From assembly GCA_046328995.1 (NCBI GenBank), contig JAXLVN010000004.1:372001-436000 (forward strand): DNA of 64,000 nucleotides. Direction: 5' to 3'. The position numbers and the translations under genes were made by a program. Below the pieces are notes generated by a model. That model was not told the origin of the DNA. It did not search any database and saw only the letters and a list, made by a program, of their open reading frames with translations. Positions 54,512-63,745 of this stretch are shown here, in pieces. Origin of the DNA: JADJXV01 sp046328995. GTDB lineage: Bacteria; Bacteroidota; Ignavibacteria; Kapaibacteriales; UBA961. Each line of letters opens with the position of its first letter. Position 1 is the first letter of the stretch.

Positions 54512-55117
54512 ATGACTATCGATTCTCTTCTCGAACTCTGCCGCCGCCAGCTTGCCGGCAACCATTATGTCGATCTGCCGGATGATGTCTTTCATGATCT
54601 TACACTCGAACAAGCCAAAGCCATCGCACATCATTTCCACGGGAAAGCATTCCTGATGCTGCCGGCGAAGGAACGGATGTTCTTTGAATGGGTGCGCACG
54701 CACGACCTGCCGGTGTGGAATGATTTATGGTATTCCGATGACATCACCAATGAACCCTATATCGTGAGTATCAGTTTGCTGCCCTCGCTCCTCGACGACG
54801 TGCGCGGCTTCCCGATTTGCGACCTGCAAACGGTTGATAATTATTACTTTACGGATGATCATTTTATCAGTGACGAAGCCGATGTGCTGCTTGACGGCGT
54901 GAAAGAACGCTATCTCGCGCAGCAAACGGTGACCGTATCCCAACTCCTTGCCCTCGAAATTAATACCGCACCAATCGACATCTGGCGCTTTGCCTATCAT
55001 CATCGGATTGATTTACAGGATGCAAAGTCAGCAGTGCACCGCCTCGCCGATGAAAAACTGCTCCTGCATCTCAAAAGCGCTGATGACCTCGCCGATTTTG
55101 TGGAATTGGAGGAATGA
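54512..55117 (+). CDS. Hypothetical protein coupled to a glycoside hydrolase-like gene
   Basis: The frame is open from 54452, but MTIDSLLELCRRQLAGNHYV at 54512 reads as a natural start and gives 201 residues. It is acidic and soluble, with no signal peptide. One stretch (HHFHGKAFLMLPAKERMFFE) and the end (KLLLHLKSADDLADFVELEE) look helical. The stop overlaps the next start (ATGA at 55114), so the two are translationally coupled. I do not recognise a family. A role with the lipoprotein hydrolase is suggested only by this coupling. Confidence 0.72.
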   Translation: MTIDSLLELCRRQLAGNHYVDLPDDVFHDLTLEQAKAIAHHFHGKAFLMLPAKERMFFEWVRTHDLPVWNDLWYSDDITNEPYIVSISLLPSLLDDVRGFPICDLQTVDNYYFTDDHFISDEADVLLDGVKERYLAQQTVTVSQLLALEINTAPIDIWRFAYHHRIDLQDAKSAVHRLADEKLLLHLKSADDLADFVELEE

Positions 55118-56232
55118 ACGGGCAAATGAATAAAGGGAAATTCGTGTTCCCCTTCATCAAATTCCAAGCGGCAGTCTGCGGTCACCCTTGCCGTCCAATC
55201 GTTGTCATCCTGCTTCTTGCTTTACTGAGCTGTTCGCCGAAGCGGGAAGAGTCTGCGCCTCTTCCGGTAGCGCATGTACCGAGCTCGGCGCCGGTCCGCG
55301 GCGTCACCATTGCCGATGATTTCCCTGATTATTCCTCTGATGAATGTCTCGCACTCTGCGATTCTCTCCATAATGGCGGTGTCGATTATGTCGCCGTCAC
55401 GCCGTGCGGGTATATTCCTACCACCAATTCAACGCAGATCAAACAAACTTTTTGGTCACGCCGCGATTATACCAACGCAATTCGGAAGATTCGCGCCCGC
55501 GGTATGCGCGTGATGCTCAAGCCGTACTTGTGGTCACAAGAGTTTTTTACGAAACAAACATGGACAGGGAATATCACGCAACCCGATGCCGGCAAAAGAC
55601 GCGAGTGGTTCGAGTCTTACACAGCGTTCATGCTTGATAATGCACGATTTGCGCGTGAAGGCGGCGCCGAACTCCTCTGCGTGGGACTCGAATTACCATT
55701 ACTCACACCCTACGAACATGAATGGCGCAAGCTCATTGATACGATTCGGAAGGTATATTCCGGGAAGTTAATTTATGCTGCTCATGGCCTTGATGAAGCG
55801 CGCGCGATTCGATTTTGGGATGCGCTTGATTGTGTGGGAATTAATATCTATCCCACGCTTTCCGACTCGCTCAATCCGACCGACGCACAGCTCAAAGCCG
55901 GCTGGCAACCGATTAAAAAAGAACTTGCGGAGTTCTCGTCGCGGGTAGGGAAGAAGATCATTTTCACCGAAGCAGGTTTTCGGAGTGTGGTCGGTGCTGC
56001 GTGGAAACCGTATGAATGGCCCGAACATTCGTCGCGTCCGGTGAGCACGATGCAGCAAGTGCAGGCATATCGCATACTTGCCGAGGAATGTTACCACGAA
56101 CCATGGTTCTGCGGGATTTTCTGGTGGAAATTCTTCACCAATCCCAACGAAGAAAACGCGGGTGGATTCACGCCGCAGAATAAACCGGCGTACGCACAGA
56201 TGCTGAAGGATTTTAAGAGGATGAAGAGGTGA
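55114..56232 (+). CDS. GH113-like glycoside hydrolase lipoprotein
   Basis: This 372-residue lipoprotein (LLLALLSCSP lipobox near residue 40) carries a TIM-barrel hydrolase. GVTIADDFPDYSSDECLALC opens the barrel, MRVMLKPYLW is a middle strand, LLCVGLELPLLTPYEHEWRK holds a likely proton donor Glu, and KKIIFTEAGFRSVVG the likely nucleophile Glu. GIFWWKFFTNP ends it. This order resembles GH113 (beta-mannanase) or a GH-like TIM-barrel domain. The substrate cannot be read here. An internal ATG at 55126 is an alternative start. Confidence 0.82.
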   Translation: MNGQMNKGKFVFPFIKFQAAVCGHPCRPIVVILLLALLSCSPKREESAPLPVAHVPSSAPVRGVTIADDFPDYSSDECLALCDSLHNGGVDYVAVTPCGYIPTTNSTQIKQTFWSRRDYTNAIRKIRARGMRVMLKPYLWSQEFFTKQTWTGNITQPDAGKRREWFESYTAFMLDNARFAREGGAELLCVGLELPLLTPYEHEWRKLIDTIRKVYSGKLIYAAHGLDEARAIRFWDALDCVGINIYPTLSDSLNPTDAQLKAGWQPIKKELAEFSSRVGKKIIFTEAGFRSVVGAAWKPYEWPEHSSRPVSTMQQVQAYRILAEECYHEPWFCGIFWWKFFTNPNEENAGGFTPQNKPAYAQMLKDFKRMKR

Positions 56233-56404
56233 GTGGTAAGTAGTAAGTTTTAAGTCGTAAGTCGGTAAGTCGTTTTTGAGTCGTAAGTTTTAAGTAAACC
56301 AGCATGTCCCGGCATGCTGAGCTTGTCGAAGCATCAAGCACTATACCATATTCTTACGTTGACGGCATAGAGGAGTTACTGACTGAATCTACGATGTATT
56401 CAAA

Positions 56405-56465
56405 CATAGCCCACGGTTTTAACCGTGGGATTGCATTATAGCCCATGATTGAAATCATGGGCTAT
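56405..56465. repeat. Pair of TAGCCCA hairpins
   Basis: ATAGCCCACGG/CCGTGGG and TAGCCCATGATTG/CAATCATGGGCTA lie side by side between the GH113-like gene and the carboxylase. The first is the TAGCCCACGG family of 32679; the second is nearer the 58227 form. Left of them, 56236-56298 has tandem AGTCGTAAGT/AAGTTTTAAGT words. Confidence 0.72.
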
Positions 56466-56487
56466 GTTTTTATCGATGAATCAAATC

Positions 56488-58032
56488 CTACAACGGAATA
56501 TTCCCATGCTTCTTCCAAGGATTAGTATCTTTCTTAGTCTCAAGTATCGCGAGCGCTTTGATGAGCTTGGTACGGGTGTCGTGCGGTAAAATCACATCGT
56601 CAATATACCCACGTTCGGCTGCTTCGTATGGATTAGCGAAACGCTCGTTGTAGTCGGCTTCGAGTTCGGCTGCGCGCGCCACTTTATCCTCCGCTTCGTT
56701 AATTTCTTTCCTGAAAAGGATTTCCACCGCACCTTTAGCACCCATGACGGCGATTTCGGCGCTCGGAAGGGCAAAGTTGAAATCACCGCGGATGTGTTTG
56801 GAATTCATCACATCATACGCCCCGCCGTATGCTTTGCGCGTGATGACGGTGATTTTCGGCACCGTTGCCTCGCAGAATGCATAGAGTAATTTCGCGCCGT
56901 GGCGGATAATGCCGCGCCATTCCTGGTCGGTGCCGGGAAGGAAACCGGGCACATCTTCAAACACAACAAGCGGAATATTAAACGCATCGCAGAATCTGAC
57001 AAACCGAGCGCCTTTGATGGAGGAATTAATATCTAACACTCCGGCCATGGAGTTGGGCTGATTCGCCACAATCCCTACCGAACGTCCATCAAGCGTCGCA
57101 AAGCCAACGATAATATTCTGCGCGTAATCGGCATGCACCTCGAGGAAGTCGCCTTCGTCAATTACTTCGCGGATAAATTCTTTCATATCATACGGTTTGT
57201 TCGAATTGGACGGGATGATGGTATCCAAGCGCGGACACAAACGATCCGGCTTGTCAGCCGTCGGAATCGGCGGTGGCGACACGCGATTGCTCGCCGGGAG
57301 GAAATTCACCAGTTTCCGCACTTGTTGCAAACATTCAATTTCATTCTCACACGCAAAATGCGCTACACCGGACTTGGAAGCATGGGTATCGGCGCCGCCA
57401 AGTTCTTCAAAGCTAACCTCTTCATGGGTAACGGTCTTGACAACATTGGGTCCGGTGACGAACATATACGATGTGCCCTTGGTCATGAATACAAAGTCGG
57501 TAATCGCAGGCGAATACACCGCGCCGCCGGCACACGGACCCAATATCACCGAGATTTGCGGTATCACGCCGCTTGCCATGGTATTCCGCAGGAAAATATC
57601 GGCATAGCCGCCGAGCGAAACGACGCCTTCCTGAATACGAGCGCCGCCGGAGTCGTTGAGCCCGATGACAGGCGCGCCGATTTTCATGGCTAAGTCCATG
57701 ATTTTACAGATTTTCTCGGCGTGGACTTCAGAGAGTGAACCACCAAAAACGGTGAAATCTTGGGAGAAGACGCACACCGTACGGCCGTTGATTTTGCCGG
57801 TACCGGTCACGACGCCATCACCAAGCGGACGCTGCTTTTCGAGGCCGAATTGCGTTGAGCGGTGGCGGGCGAACATGTCGAGTTCTTCAAAGCTCCCCTC
57901 ATCGAGTAATAAATCGAGGCGTTCACGAGCCGTGAGCTTGCCTTTTTTATGTTGGTCTGCGATACGTTTTTCACCGCCGCCGAGCTGAGCTTCGGCGCGT
58001 GTGAGTGCTAATTTTGTAAGCTTATCGGTCAT
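56488..58032 (-). CDS. Biotin-dependent acyl-CoA carboxylase, beta (carboxyltransferase) subunit
   Basis: The 514-residue length and the whole pattern match the propionyl-/acetyl-CoA carboxylase beta or methylmalonyl-CoA decarboxylase alpha family. It holds the oxyanion/CoA motifs FGGSLSEVHAEKICKIMDLA, GLNDSGGARIQEGV, GPCAGGAVYSPA, VFEDVPGFLPGTDQEW and AYGGAYDVMNS. It moves carboxyl from biotin to acyl-CoA (likely propionyl-CoA) in the cytoplasm. The biotin-carrier and carboxylase subunits are not in this window. It has a near-consensus promoter at 58075-58105. Exact substrate remains open, so no symbol is given. Confidence 0.94.
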   Translation of the reverse strand: MTDKLTKLALTRAEAQLGGGEKRIADQHKKGKLTARERLDLLLDEGSFEELDMFARHRSTQFGLEKQRPLGDGVVTGTGKINGRTVCVFSQDFTVFGGSLSEVHAEKICKIMDLAMKIGAPVIGLNDSGGARIQEGVVSLGGYADIFLRNTMASGVIPQISVILGPCAGGAVYSPAITDFVFMTKGTSYMFVTGPNVVKTVTHEEVSFEELGGADTHASKSGVAHFACENEIECLQQVRKLVNFLPASNRVSPPPIPTADKPDRLCPRLDTIIPSNSNKPYDMKEFIREVIDEGDFLEVHADYAQNIIVGFATLDGRSVGIVANQPNSMAGVLDINSSIKGARFVRFCDAFNIPLVVFEDVPGFLPGTDQEWRGIIRHGAKLLYAFCEATVPKITVITRKAYGGAYDVMNSKHIRGDFNFALPSAEIAVMGAKGAVEILFRKEINEAEDKVARAAELEADYNERFANPYEAAERGYIDDVILPHDTRTKLIKALAILETKKDTNPWKKHGNIPL

Positions 58033-58074
58033 GAGTAGTAGCCGGATGATGATACGAATATTGATTTTTCACCG

Positions 58075-58105
58075 CAAAACTATGGGTTTCTCACTCCTTG
58101 GGCAA
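58075..58105 (-). promoter_or_regulatory. Bacteroidota-type promoter of the carboxylase gene
   Basis: On the minus strand TTG (58103-58105 complement) lies 20 bp from TAGTTTTG (58075-58082 complement), a perfect -7 box. The start would be ~58068, about 36 nt before the ATG at 58032. Confidence 0.65.
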
Positions 58106-58226
58106 TCTTTGAGTGACTTTTTTTCATTTTTGGTACCCTTCATCATACTCCGGGCCGGCGGCTTGCGGGCACCCATTGCCGTCCAAGCCACGATTTTTTG
58201 CAAGAGTTACAAAGACGCTATAAGCA

Positions 58227-58258
58227 AATAGCCCATGATTTCTTAATCATGGGCTATT
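58227..58258. repeat. TAGCCCATGATT hairpin
   Basis: AATAGCCCATGATT and AATCATGGGCTATT pair perfectly (14 bp) around TCTT, in the 303-bp gap between the carboxylase and the protease. The left part of the gap carries the carboxylase promoter; nothing else is seen. Confidence 0.8.
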
Positions 58259-58335
58259 CTAAAGAACAAATCTTGTCAACCTGATTATCATTTAGATAAC
58301 CAGCTTTTTTTGTATCTTGACAACAACTATTACTT

Positions 58336-61300
58336 CTACCGTATCAACATTATTTTCTCTGACTTCATACCGCCTTTCCATTCGAATATACAGTAATAGA
58401 TTCCGTTGCTTAATGTGCTGTTCTGATAATTAATCGAATTTCTACCTTCTGAATAGACGGCATTGGAAATATTATCAACTACCTCGCCCAAAGCGTTTAT
58501 TAAATACACCTTAATTTTAGATTTTGAAGGAAGATAGAATGAAATATTTGTTGCATCATTGACAGGATTTGGCTCAATGCTGACTCGTATATCATGGAGA
58601 ATCACATTGTCATTAGTGTTTTCCTCAACATCGCTTGTATTTTCGCACTTGAAGTCAATAAGCGAACCTGAGTACTTAAGGAGAGAATTATCCGGTACTG
58701 AAGTATTTGATGATCCTTCACGAGCAAACATTCTTTGAATATTTGGCTGACCTGTCAATGCGGTTGGATATGAATTCAAACGGCCTGCTTTGTGTAACTT
58801 TAAGTCAATCAACATTTTATACCTATCGAAATCAGGATATGCAGTGCTTAAATCTCGGTTTTTATCCATAATTTCGGATAGCCTAGATAAATTTTCTACT
58901 GCATTTTTGCCTTTAATTATATCACCATACATTGCCATAAATTCGTTCTTCTGTAGTATATCTATCATGATATTACGGGTATTGTCTAGATTGTTTTGGA
59001 TTAGAGAAATGCCAATAGGATTTATGCTAGTTTCCTCGCCATATGATGGGTGGTCAACAGTAAACTCAATACAAGTTTCTGAATAGCCATCTTCTACTGC
59101 ACATGAATTCCACCCCGGCGCACTTTTTATGGGACTTGTTATACTTACCTTTATGTCTCCGCAGCAATAATAATCATCAAACCTGCTTTCGGTTGAAGAA
59201 AAACCTGCTCCAGAAACAGGGAAGCCGCTACTATTATTTACTGCGCCTGGATCGGGCGGAAAAAAGTTGTGAGATACATCTGTACTGGCAAGAGTTCCTA
59301 ATCCTGTATAGCGTAAATTATAGAATGTATTTGGTGACATTTCATTATGTCCACATTCCATAAATAAAGAACAACAGGAGTTCGCAAAACTTATATCTGC
59401 TGAGTGTTCTGTATATTCACACTCTTTCGCTAAGTAATTGTTATGTGAATTAGGATAACCTGTTACAGCACTATGGATAAACTTATTTCTACCATAGACT
59501 AATCCGTAACCTTTTATTCCACCCGCCGTCGGAACTTTAAGATCACCGATTCTAATTGGGGTACAGTCTGACGAAATCCCGACTACATATTCATCAAAAA
59601 TATTATCTCGCAACCGCTGTTCTTGACTTGATATAGCTGAAAAGGCAATCCGAGATTTATTATACTCGTTATTGAATACCTTACCTGTTAACGATCTGTC
59701 TCGTACACTTCCAAATTTCACTATATTGAAAGTATCTTGGCACAACATCGTCGTTGAGGCAAAATCATAATCTCCAACTCCGCAGGAGTCAAACCGTGAA
59801 TTATGAATATATGTTTGCTTACAGTCAAAGGTATTTACTCCAAACTCTAAGTTCCCAAATTTTGTATTTTGAATCTCTGCAAGGTCATACCCTTCTACAA
59901 TTACTCCACCGGTATTGTAAATCAGTTTATTGATATCACTGTTATTCAGAGGAGGTAAGGGCTGCGTTAAATCTTTAAAAGTAGAATTCTTAATCCATAC
60001 AGTTTTAAATTCGTCATTTTCACATGTTTGACAGTTATTGTAATAGAGCGAAAGCAAATAATCAAATTTGAACGTTGGATTTGTTATATCTGTTTTGCTG
60101 TAAAACTCACATGAGTCAATAGGAAAAATTCTAAGGTCAGAGCCATTGATAGAAACATCTTTGAGTATAGTATTTCTTAACTTTAAACTCTGTGCGATTG
60201 GATTTGAACAGTCGCCTTTCATGAAAATAATTGGTTGTGTTTGAATATATGGGTAGTCGGAATATAATTGATATTTAGATACAGGATCAGAAATAGCATC
60301 TGTAGCTAAACATGTTGTTGATAATTGACCTACTATCTTAGCCTTACCCCAATTAGTAGCATGTATTTCAAAATTGCCGTCACAAATCTGCTTCGCCTCT
60401 TCTAATGCCAGCGTTGCATTTGTATCGATAATAATTGTACCTCCCGGCTCGATATTTAAAAATTTTATTTTTGCTACACTTCCTCTTTTTAAAACAACAG
60501 TTCCATGGTTTTTTACGTTCAATTCACAGTCAATATTTACAACAGCACTTGAATCAATCCATAATGTTACACCATCTTCAACCGTAACTTTTCTTCCAGT
60601 TGTGCTTGTTATTTGTGTATTGTGCTTCATCGTATCATTTCTGATAATTTCTTCGGCTGCCCAGCCACCTTTTAACCGAAAGTCTTTATCACCTTGTAAG
60701 TTAACCGAAGCACCTGGATACATGTTGAAATCTCCATTTGCATATATATAACCCTTGTTAATTACATCCACTTTCCCATAAATTTCACTTGTAAAGTTAT
60801 CACCTTCATCCCCAGAAGTGCCAAAACCTATACAGCCTGATTCATCAGAATCTCCTTCGTCTGTTGAACCATCTAGAATAACATCGCCAATACGCAGATT
60901 CCCATAGATTTCAACATCTTTTATCATACCAGACATCTCGATAATTGAGCTGTTAGCTTTTGTCGTGCCTGTGGTTTTTATATAGTGGCAGTGCTCAGGT
61001 TGATCTGAAAATAAAATACCATCAATAGCCAGTATACAACCATTCTGCACATCAATATGACCTCTTTCATTATCACTACTTGTTATCTTTGTTACCCCTT
61101 GATTATTATGAAACTCACCCGGTAAAGATACTCCTCCCCAATCCAAGACATTTAACTCACCGTCATTTCCCGTCGTTGGACCTCTAAAAAGAGGCATTTC
61201 AAACATACTCGGGTTATCGCCTTCTTTAACCTTAGCTCCCCAATGCATTGCCCTCCGACCCATGTAGGGTGTACCATCCTGTGCCGGCATTGTATAACCT

Positions 61301-63732
61301 CTTTGATCGCCCGTTCCATCAGCAGCATCGAAGTCAAGAGACATTGCACCAGACAAGCTATATTCTTGCAGCCCTTTTTGACGTATAGAATGTGCTACTG
61401 CACGATATGCATCCACCAATCCAAAACCCACGCGCTGCGCCCAGCTACGCTTTAGCTTGTCATTCCACTGGGTTATGTAACTATATTGGAATGGTCGACC
61501 ACTTTGGTCTGTTGTAGTTAAGTATCCTGCGCTATTCATATTCAACTGAAAATCATAGACTTGGCCTGAAGTTAGATAGCCACACCCGGCTGTCATTGCC
61601 AAATCGGTAGTATTTGAATTACATACGATTCTCATCCTGCGCTCTACCAGTGTTGGATACGGTGCGTTCGGTAAGGTTATAATAAAGTCATGAGAAGATG
61701 ATAATAACGGAGTAGTTGTAGGATATACTTTTTCTGTTGAAGAAAAACTCCCGTCATTACCCTTATCTATAAATACGGCCACATATCGAGCTGAACCCGT
61801 TGAAAGTCGAATATTTAATTTATACCCATCTGCTCCTTCAATTGGCTCTGATACATTTACTAATGTATTTACAATGTCTGGTGTAGTAATTTTTTTAGTT
61901 CCATTAATTGCATCTATTTCTATGGAAGTAAAAGGTTCCAGTGTTCCTGTTGTTGATGTACAACCGACACTCAAACCTCTTATTTGAGCATTGAATTCGG
62001 AACGCGCTTTTGAATAGTATATTTCAGAGGTAAAGTTCTGATAATCTGGAATTTTTTTTGCTGTAAATGTTAAAATGTCATATACCTTTCTATGTACATT
62101 TTTACCTGTTACTGGTACTTTGTGCTCTACATCTTTATCGTCTGTAACTATTTGCAAGGGAACGCCCATATATTTATTAGCAGAAAGCATCAACCCAATG
62201 ATACCGGCTACGGTAGGTGTTGCCATAGAAGTACCTACAGCGCCAACATTATAATAATGTGGGGGTCCCCAAGCTACAATAGTACTTCCGGGAGCTACAA
62301 TGTCCATCATGGCCTGCTCCTTAGCTGTTTTTCTTACAGTTGCGTTTGTACTTCTATTAAACTTATCATTACCCGGCCCAAAATTAAAGTTCGGTATAAA
62401 CTGAATATTATCTGAAAAATTTGGTCCCTTCCAGCTGCTCGGCCATGGTTCACAATATTGATCTTGTAATATTCCATCCTGTGTTGCACCAACGCAAATT
62501 ATTCTAGTATCTAAATCTGGGTCACTTGGGTCAGTATATACCTCGCTTGAAGAGTTTGTAGTAGGAAAATGATTCCATAGCTTATTGGGCAATTGAACAT
62601 CAATTCCTGAATAAAAATCACGTGAATTATGTCCTGCCGCTACCCAAACAATTCCAAGATCAAGATTTGTTTTCAGGCTTCCAGGTACTCCTGCACTCAT
62701 ACTTTGAATATCAGGATATTTCATAAAATTATTGACATCTTGATCAAGGTCTATATCGCTTGTGGTTGCATATGTCGCGATTGCTCTACAGCGAGGTGAT
62801 GATCCAACCATTGGGTTTGGATAATCGGTAATTGAATTATCATTACGTGCTATCGCACACCCCATTACTTCTAAACCATGCTCTATTGTTTGTTTGTTTA
62901 GCGTTTTTTTAGAATCTCCATACAAAGTTGAATAGTAAAAATTACCTTCTAAATCTGGATGATTGAGTTCAGTACTAGACCAAATGTCAGGAATATTAAT
63001 GAAAACATCATTTCCTCCATACGTTAACTCCCAAGCCATTGGGCAGAAGATATTATACAGATTAGAATGAAAACCCTTAGGACGGAAATTTCGTGGCCAA
63101 AATGTTCCGGGGTCGGTAACGTAAATTTCGCTTATTGGGTTATTTGCTTTCATTCCATTATCATTTGGTACTATTTGAGGTTCTAGAGCTCTTAATTCGT
63201 ATGCGAGATTTTTAACCGAATCGACGGTGTTTTTGAAATGTTCTACTACATAATCAACATCTTGATAATTCTCAAATGATAGTTTGAGTAATGGATTTAA
63301 CATTACTACAGAATCGGACGGCGGATCATCAAGCCCCTGAAAATAAATCAATCCTAAAGTATCTTGCAGTTGTAAGAATCGATTAAGTAACGCAAGATGA
63401 GATGAGTCGATATCGCTGACCTCTTTCACTTCACCTGAATCTAAAATATGATTGAATGGATAGAAGTTTTTAGGAAACTGAATAATAAACCATTTTTTAG
63501 CAAATAAATGCTGATATGTGGCTGAGCCGGAACAGGTATCTATCATCACTGAATCCGGATTCACACTTCCGTGCGCCCCTCCAAATAAGGATGTGGTAGT
63601 ATCTCTTGAAATGTAATCGTTAGCTAAATACATTCTGAGGCAGCTATCTGCCACTGGAAAACAGTATAAACCTGCATTACTAGTAAAAAAGATAGTTAGT
63701 AATACAACTAAAAATGATTTGAAATAGACCAT
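58336..63732 (-). CDS. Very large S8 (subtilisin-like) protease with T9SS tail
   Basis: This 1798-residue secreted protein follows AAGGAGA at a good distance. It has a signal peptide (~1-26), a propeptide-like stretch, and then the S8 domain (~230-560). His285 is in EHGLEVMG and Ser502 in VGTSMATPTVAG, with an oxyanion Asn near 369 in AAGHNS. Asp249 (NIPDIW) sits two residues earlier than the normal D-x-G spacing before NHPDL. A GEVED-like beta domain (~660-740, FIDKGNDGSFSS) follows. After it is a long right-handed-beta-like region (~900-1500) with many short strands. The C-terminus is a T9SS domain (SIEPNPVNDATNISFYL, LSNGIYYCIFEW). The gene is rather AT-rich. The job is likely degradation of external protein. 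Confidence 0.9.
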   Translation of the reverse strand: MVYFKSFLVVLLTIFFTSNAGLYCFPVADSCLRMYLANDYISRDTTTSLFGGAHGSVNPDSVMIDTCSGSATYQHLFAKKWFIIQFPKNFYPFNHILDSGEVKEVSDIDSSHLALLNRFLQLQDTLGLIYFQGLDDPPSDSVVMLNPLLKLSFENYQDVDYVVEHFKNTVDSVKNLAYELRALEPQIVPNDNGMKANNPISEIYVTDPGTFWPRNFRPKGFHSNLYNIFCPMAWELTYGGNDVFINIPDIWSSTELNHPDLEGNFYYSTLYGDSKKTLNKQTIEHGLEVMGCAIARNDNSITDYPNPMVGSSPRCRAIATYATTSDIDLDQDVNNFMKYPDIQSMSAGVPGSLKTNLDLGIVWVAAGHNSRDFYSGIDVQLPNKLWNHFPTTNSSSEVYTDPSDPDLDTRIICVGATQDGILQDQYCEPWPSSWKGPNFSDNIQFIPNFNFGPGNDKFNRSTNATVRKTAKEQAMMDIVAPGSTIVAWGPPHYYNVGAVGTSMATPTVAGIIGLMLSANKYMGVPLQIVTDDKDVEHKVPVTGKNVHRKVYDILTFTAKKIPDYQNFTSEIYYSKARSEFNAQIRGLSVGCTSTTGTLEPFTSIEIDAINGTKKITTPDIVNTLVNVSEPIEGADGYKLNIRLSTGSARYVAVFIDKGNDGSFSSTEKVYPTTTPLLSSSHDFIITLPNAPYPTLVERRMRIVCNSNTTDLAMTAGCGYLTSGQVYDFQLNMNSAGYLTTTDQSGRPFQYSYITQWNDKLKRSWAQRVGFGLVDAYRAVAHSIRQKGLQEYSLSGAMSLDFDAADGTGDQRGYTMPAQDGTPYMGRRAMHWGAKVKEGDNPSMFEMPLFRGPTTGNDGELNVLDWGGVSLPGEFHNNQGVTKITSSDNERGHIDVQNGCILAIDGILFSDQPEHCHYIKTTGTTKANSSIIEMSGMIKDVEIYGNLRIGDVILDGSTDEGDSDESGCIGFGTSGDEGDNFTSEIYGKVDVINKGYIYANGDFNMYPGASVNLQGDKDFRLKGGWAAEEIIRNDTMKHNTQITSTTGRKVTVEDGVTLWIDSSAVVNIDCELNVKNHGTVVLKRGSVAKIKFLNIEPGGTIIIDTNATLALEEAKQICDGNFEIHATNWGKAKIVGQLSTTCLATDAISDPVSKYQLYSDYPYIQTQPIIFMKGDCSNPIAQSLKLRNTILKDVSINGSDLRIFPIDSCEFYSKTDITNPTFKFDYLLSLYYNNCQTCENDEFKTVWIKNSTFKDLTQPLPPLNNSDINKLIYNTGGVIVEGYDLAEIQNTKFGNLEFGVNTFDCKQTYIHNSRFDSCGVGDYDFASTTMLCQDTFNIVKFGSVRDRSLTGKVFNNEYNKSRIAFSAISSQEQRLRDNIFDEYVVGISSDCTPIRIGDLKVPTAGGIKGYGLVYGRNKFIHSAVTGYPNSHNNYLAKECEYTEHSADISFANSCCSLFMECGHNEMSPNTFYNLRYTGLGTLASTDVSHNFFPPDPGAVNNSSGFPVSGAGFSSTESRFDDYYCCGDIKVSITSPIKSAPGWNSCAVEDGYSETCIEFTVDHPSYGEETSINPIGISLIQNNLDNTRNIMIDILQKNEFMAMYGDIIKGKNAVENLSRLSEIMDKNRDLSTAYPDFDRYKMLIDLKLHKAGRLNSYPTALTGQPNIQRMFAREGSSNTSVPDNSLLKYSGSLIDFKCENTSDVEENTNDNVILHDIRVSIEPNPVNDATNISFYLPSKSKIKVYLINALGEVVDNISNAVYSEGRNSINYQNSTLSNGIYYCIFEWKGGMKSEKIMLIR

Positions 63733-63745
63733 AATTTAATTCTCC

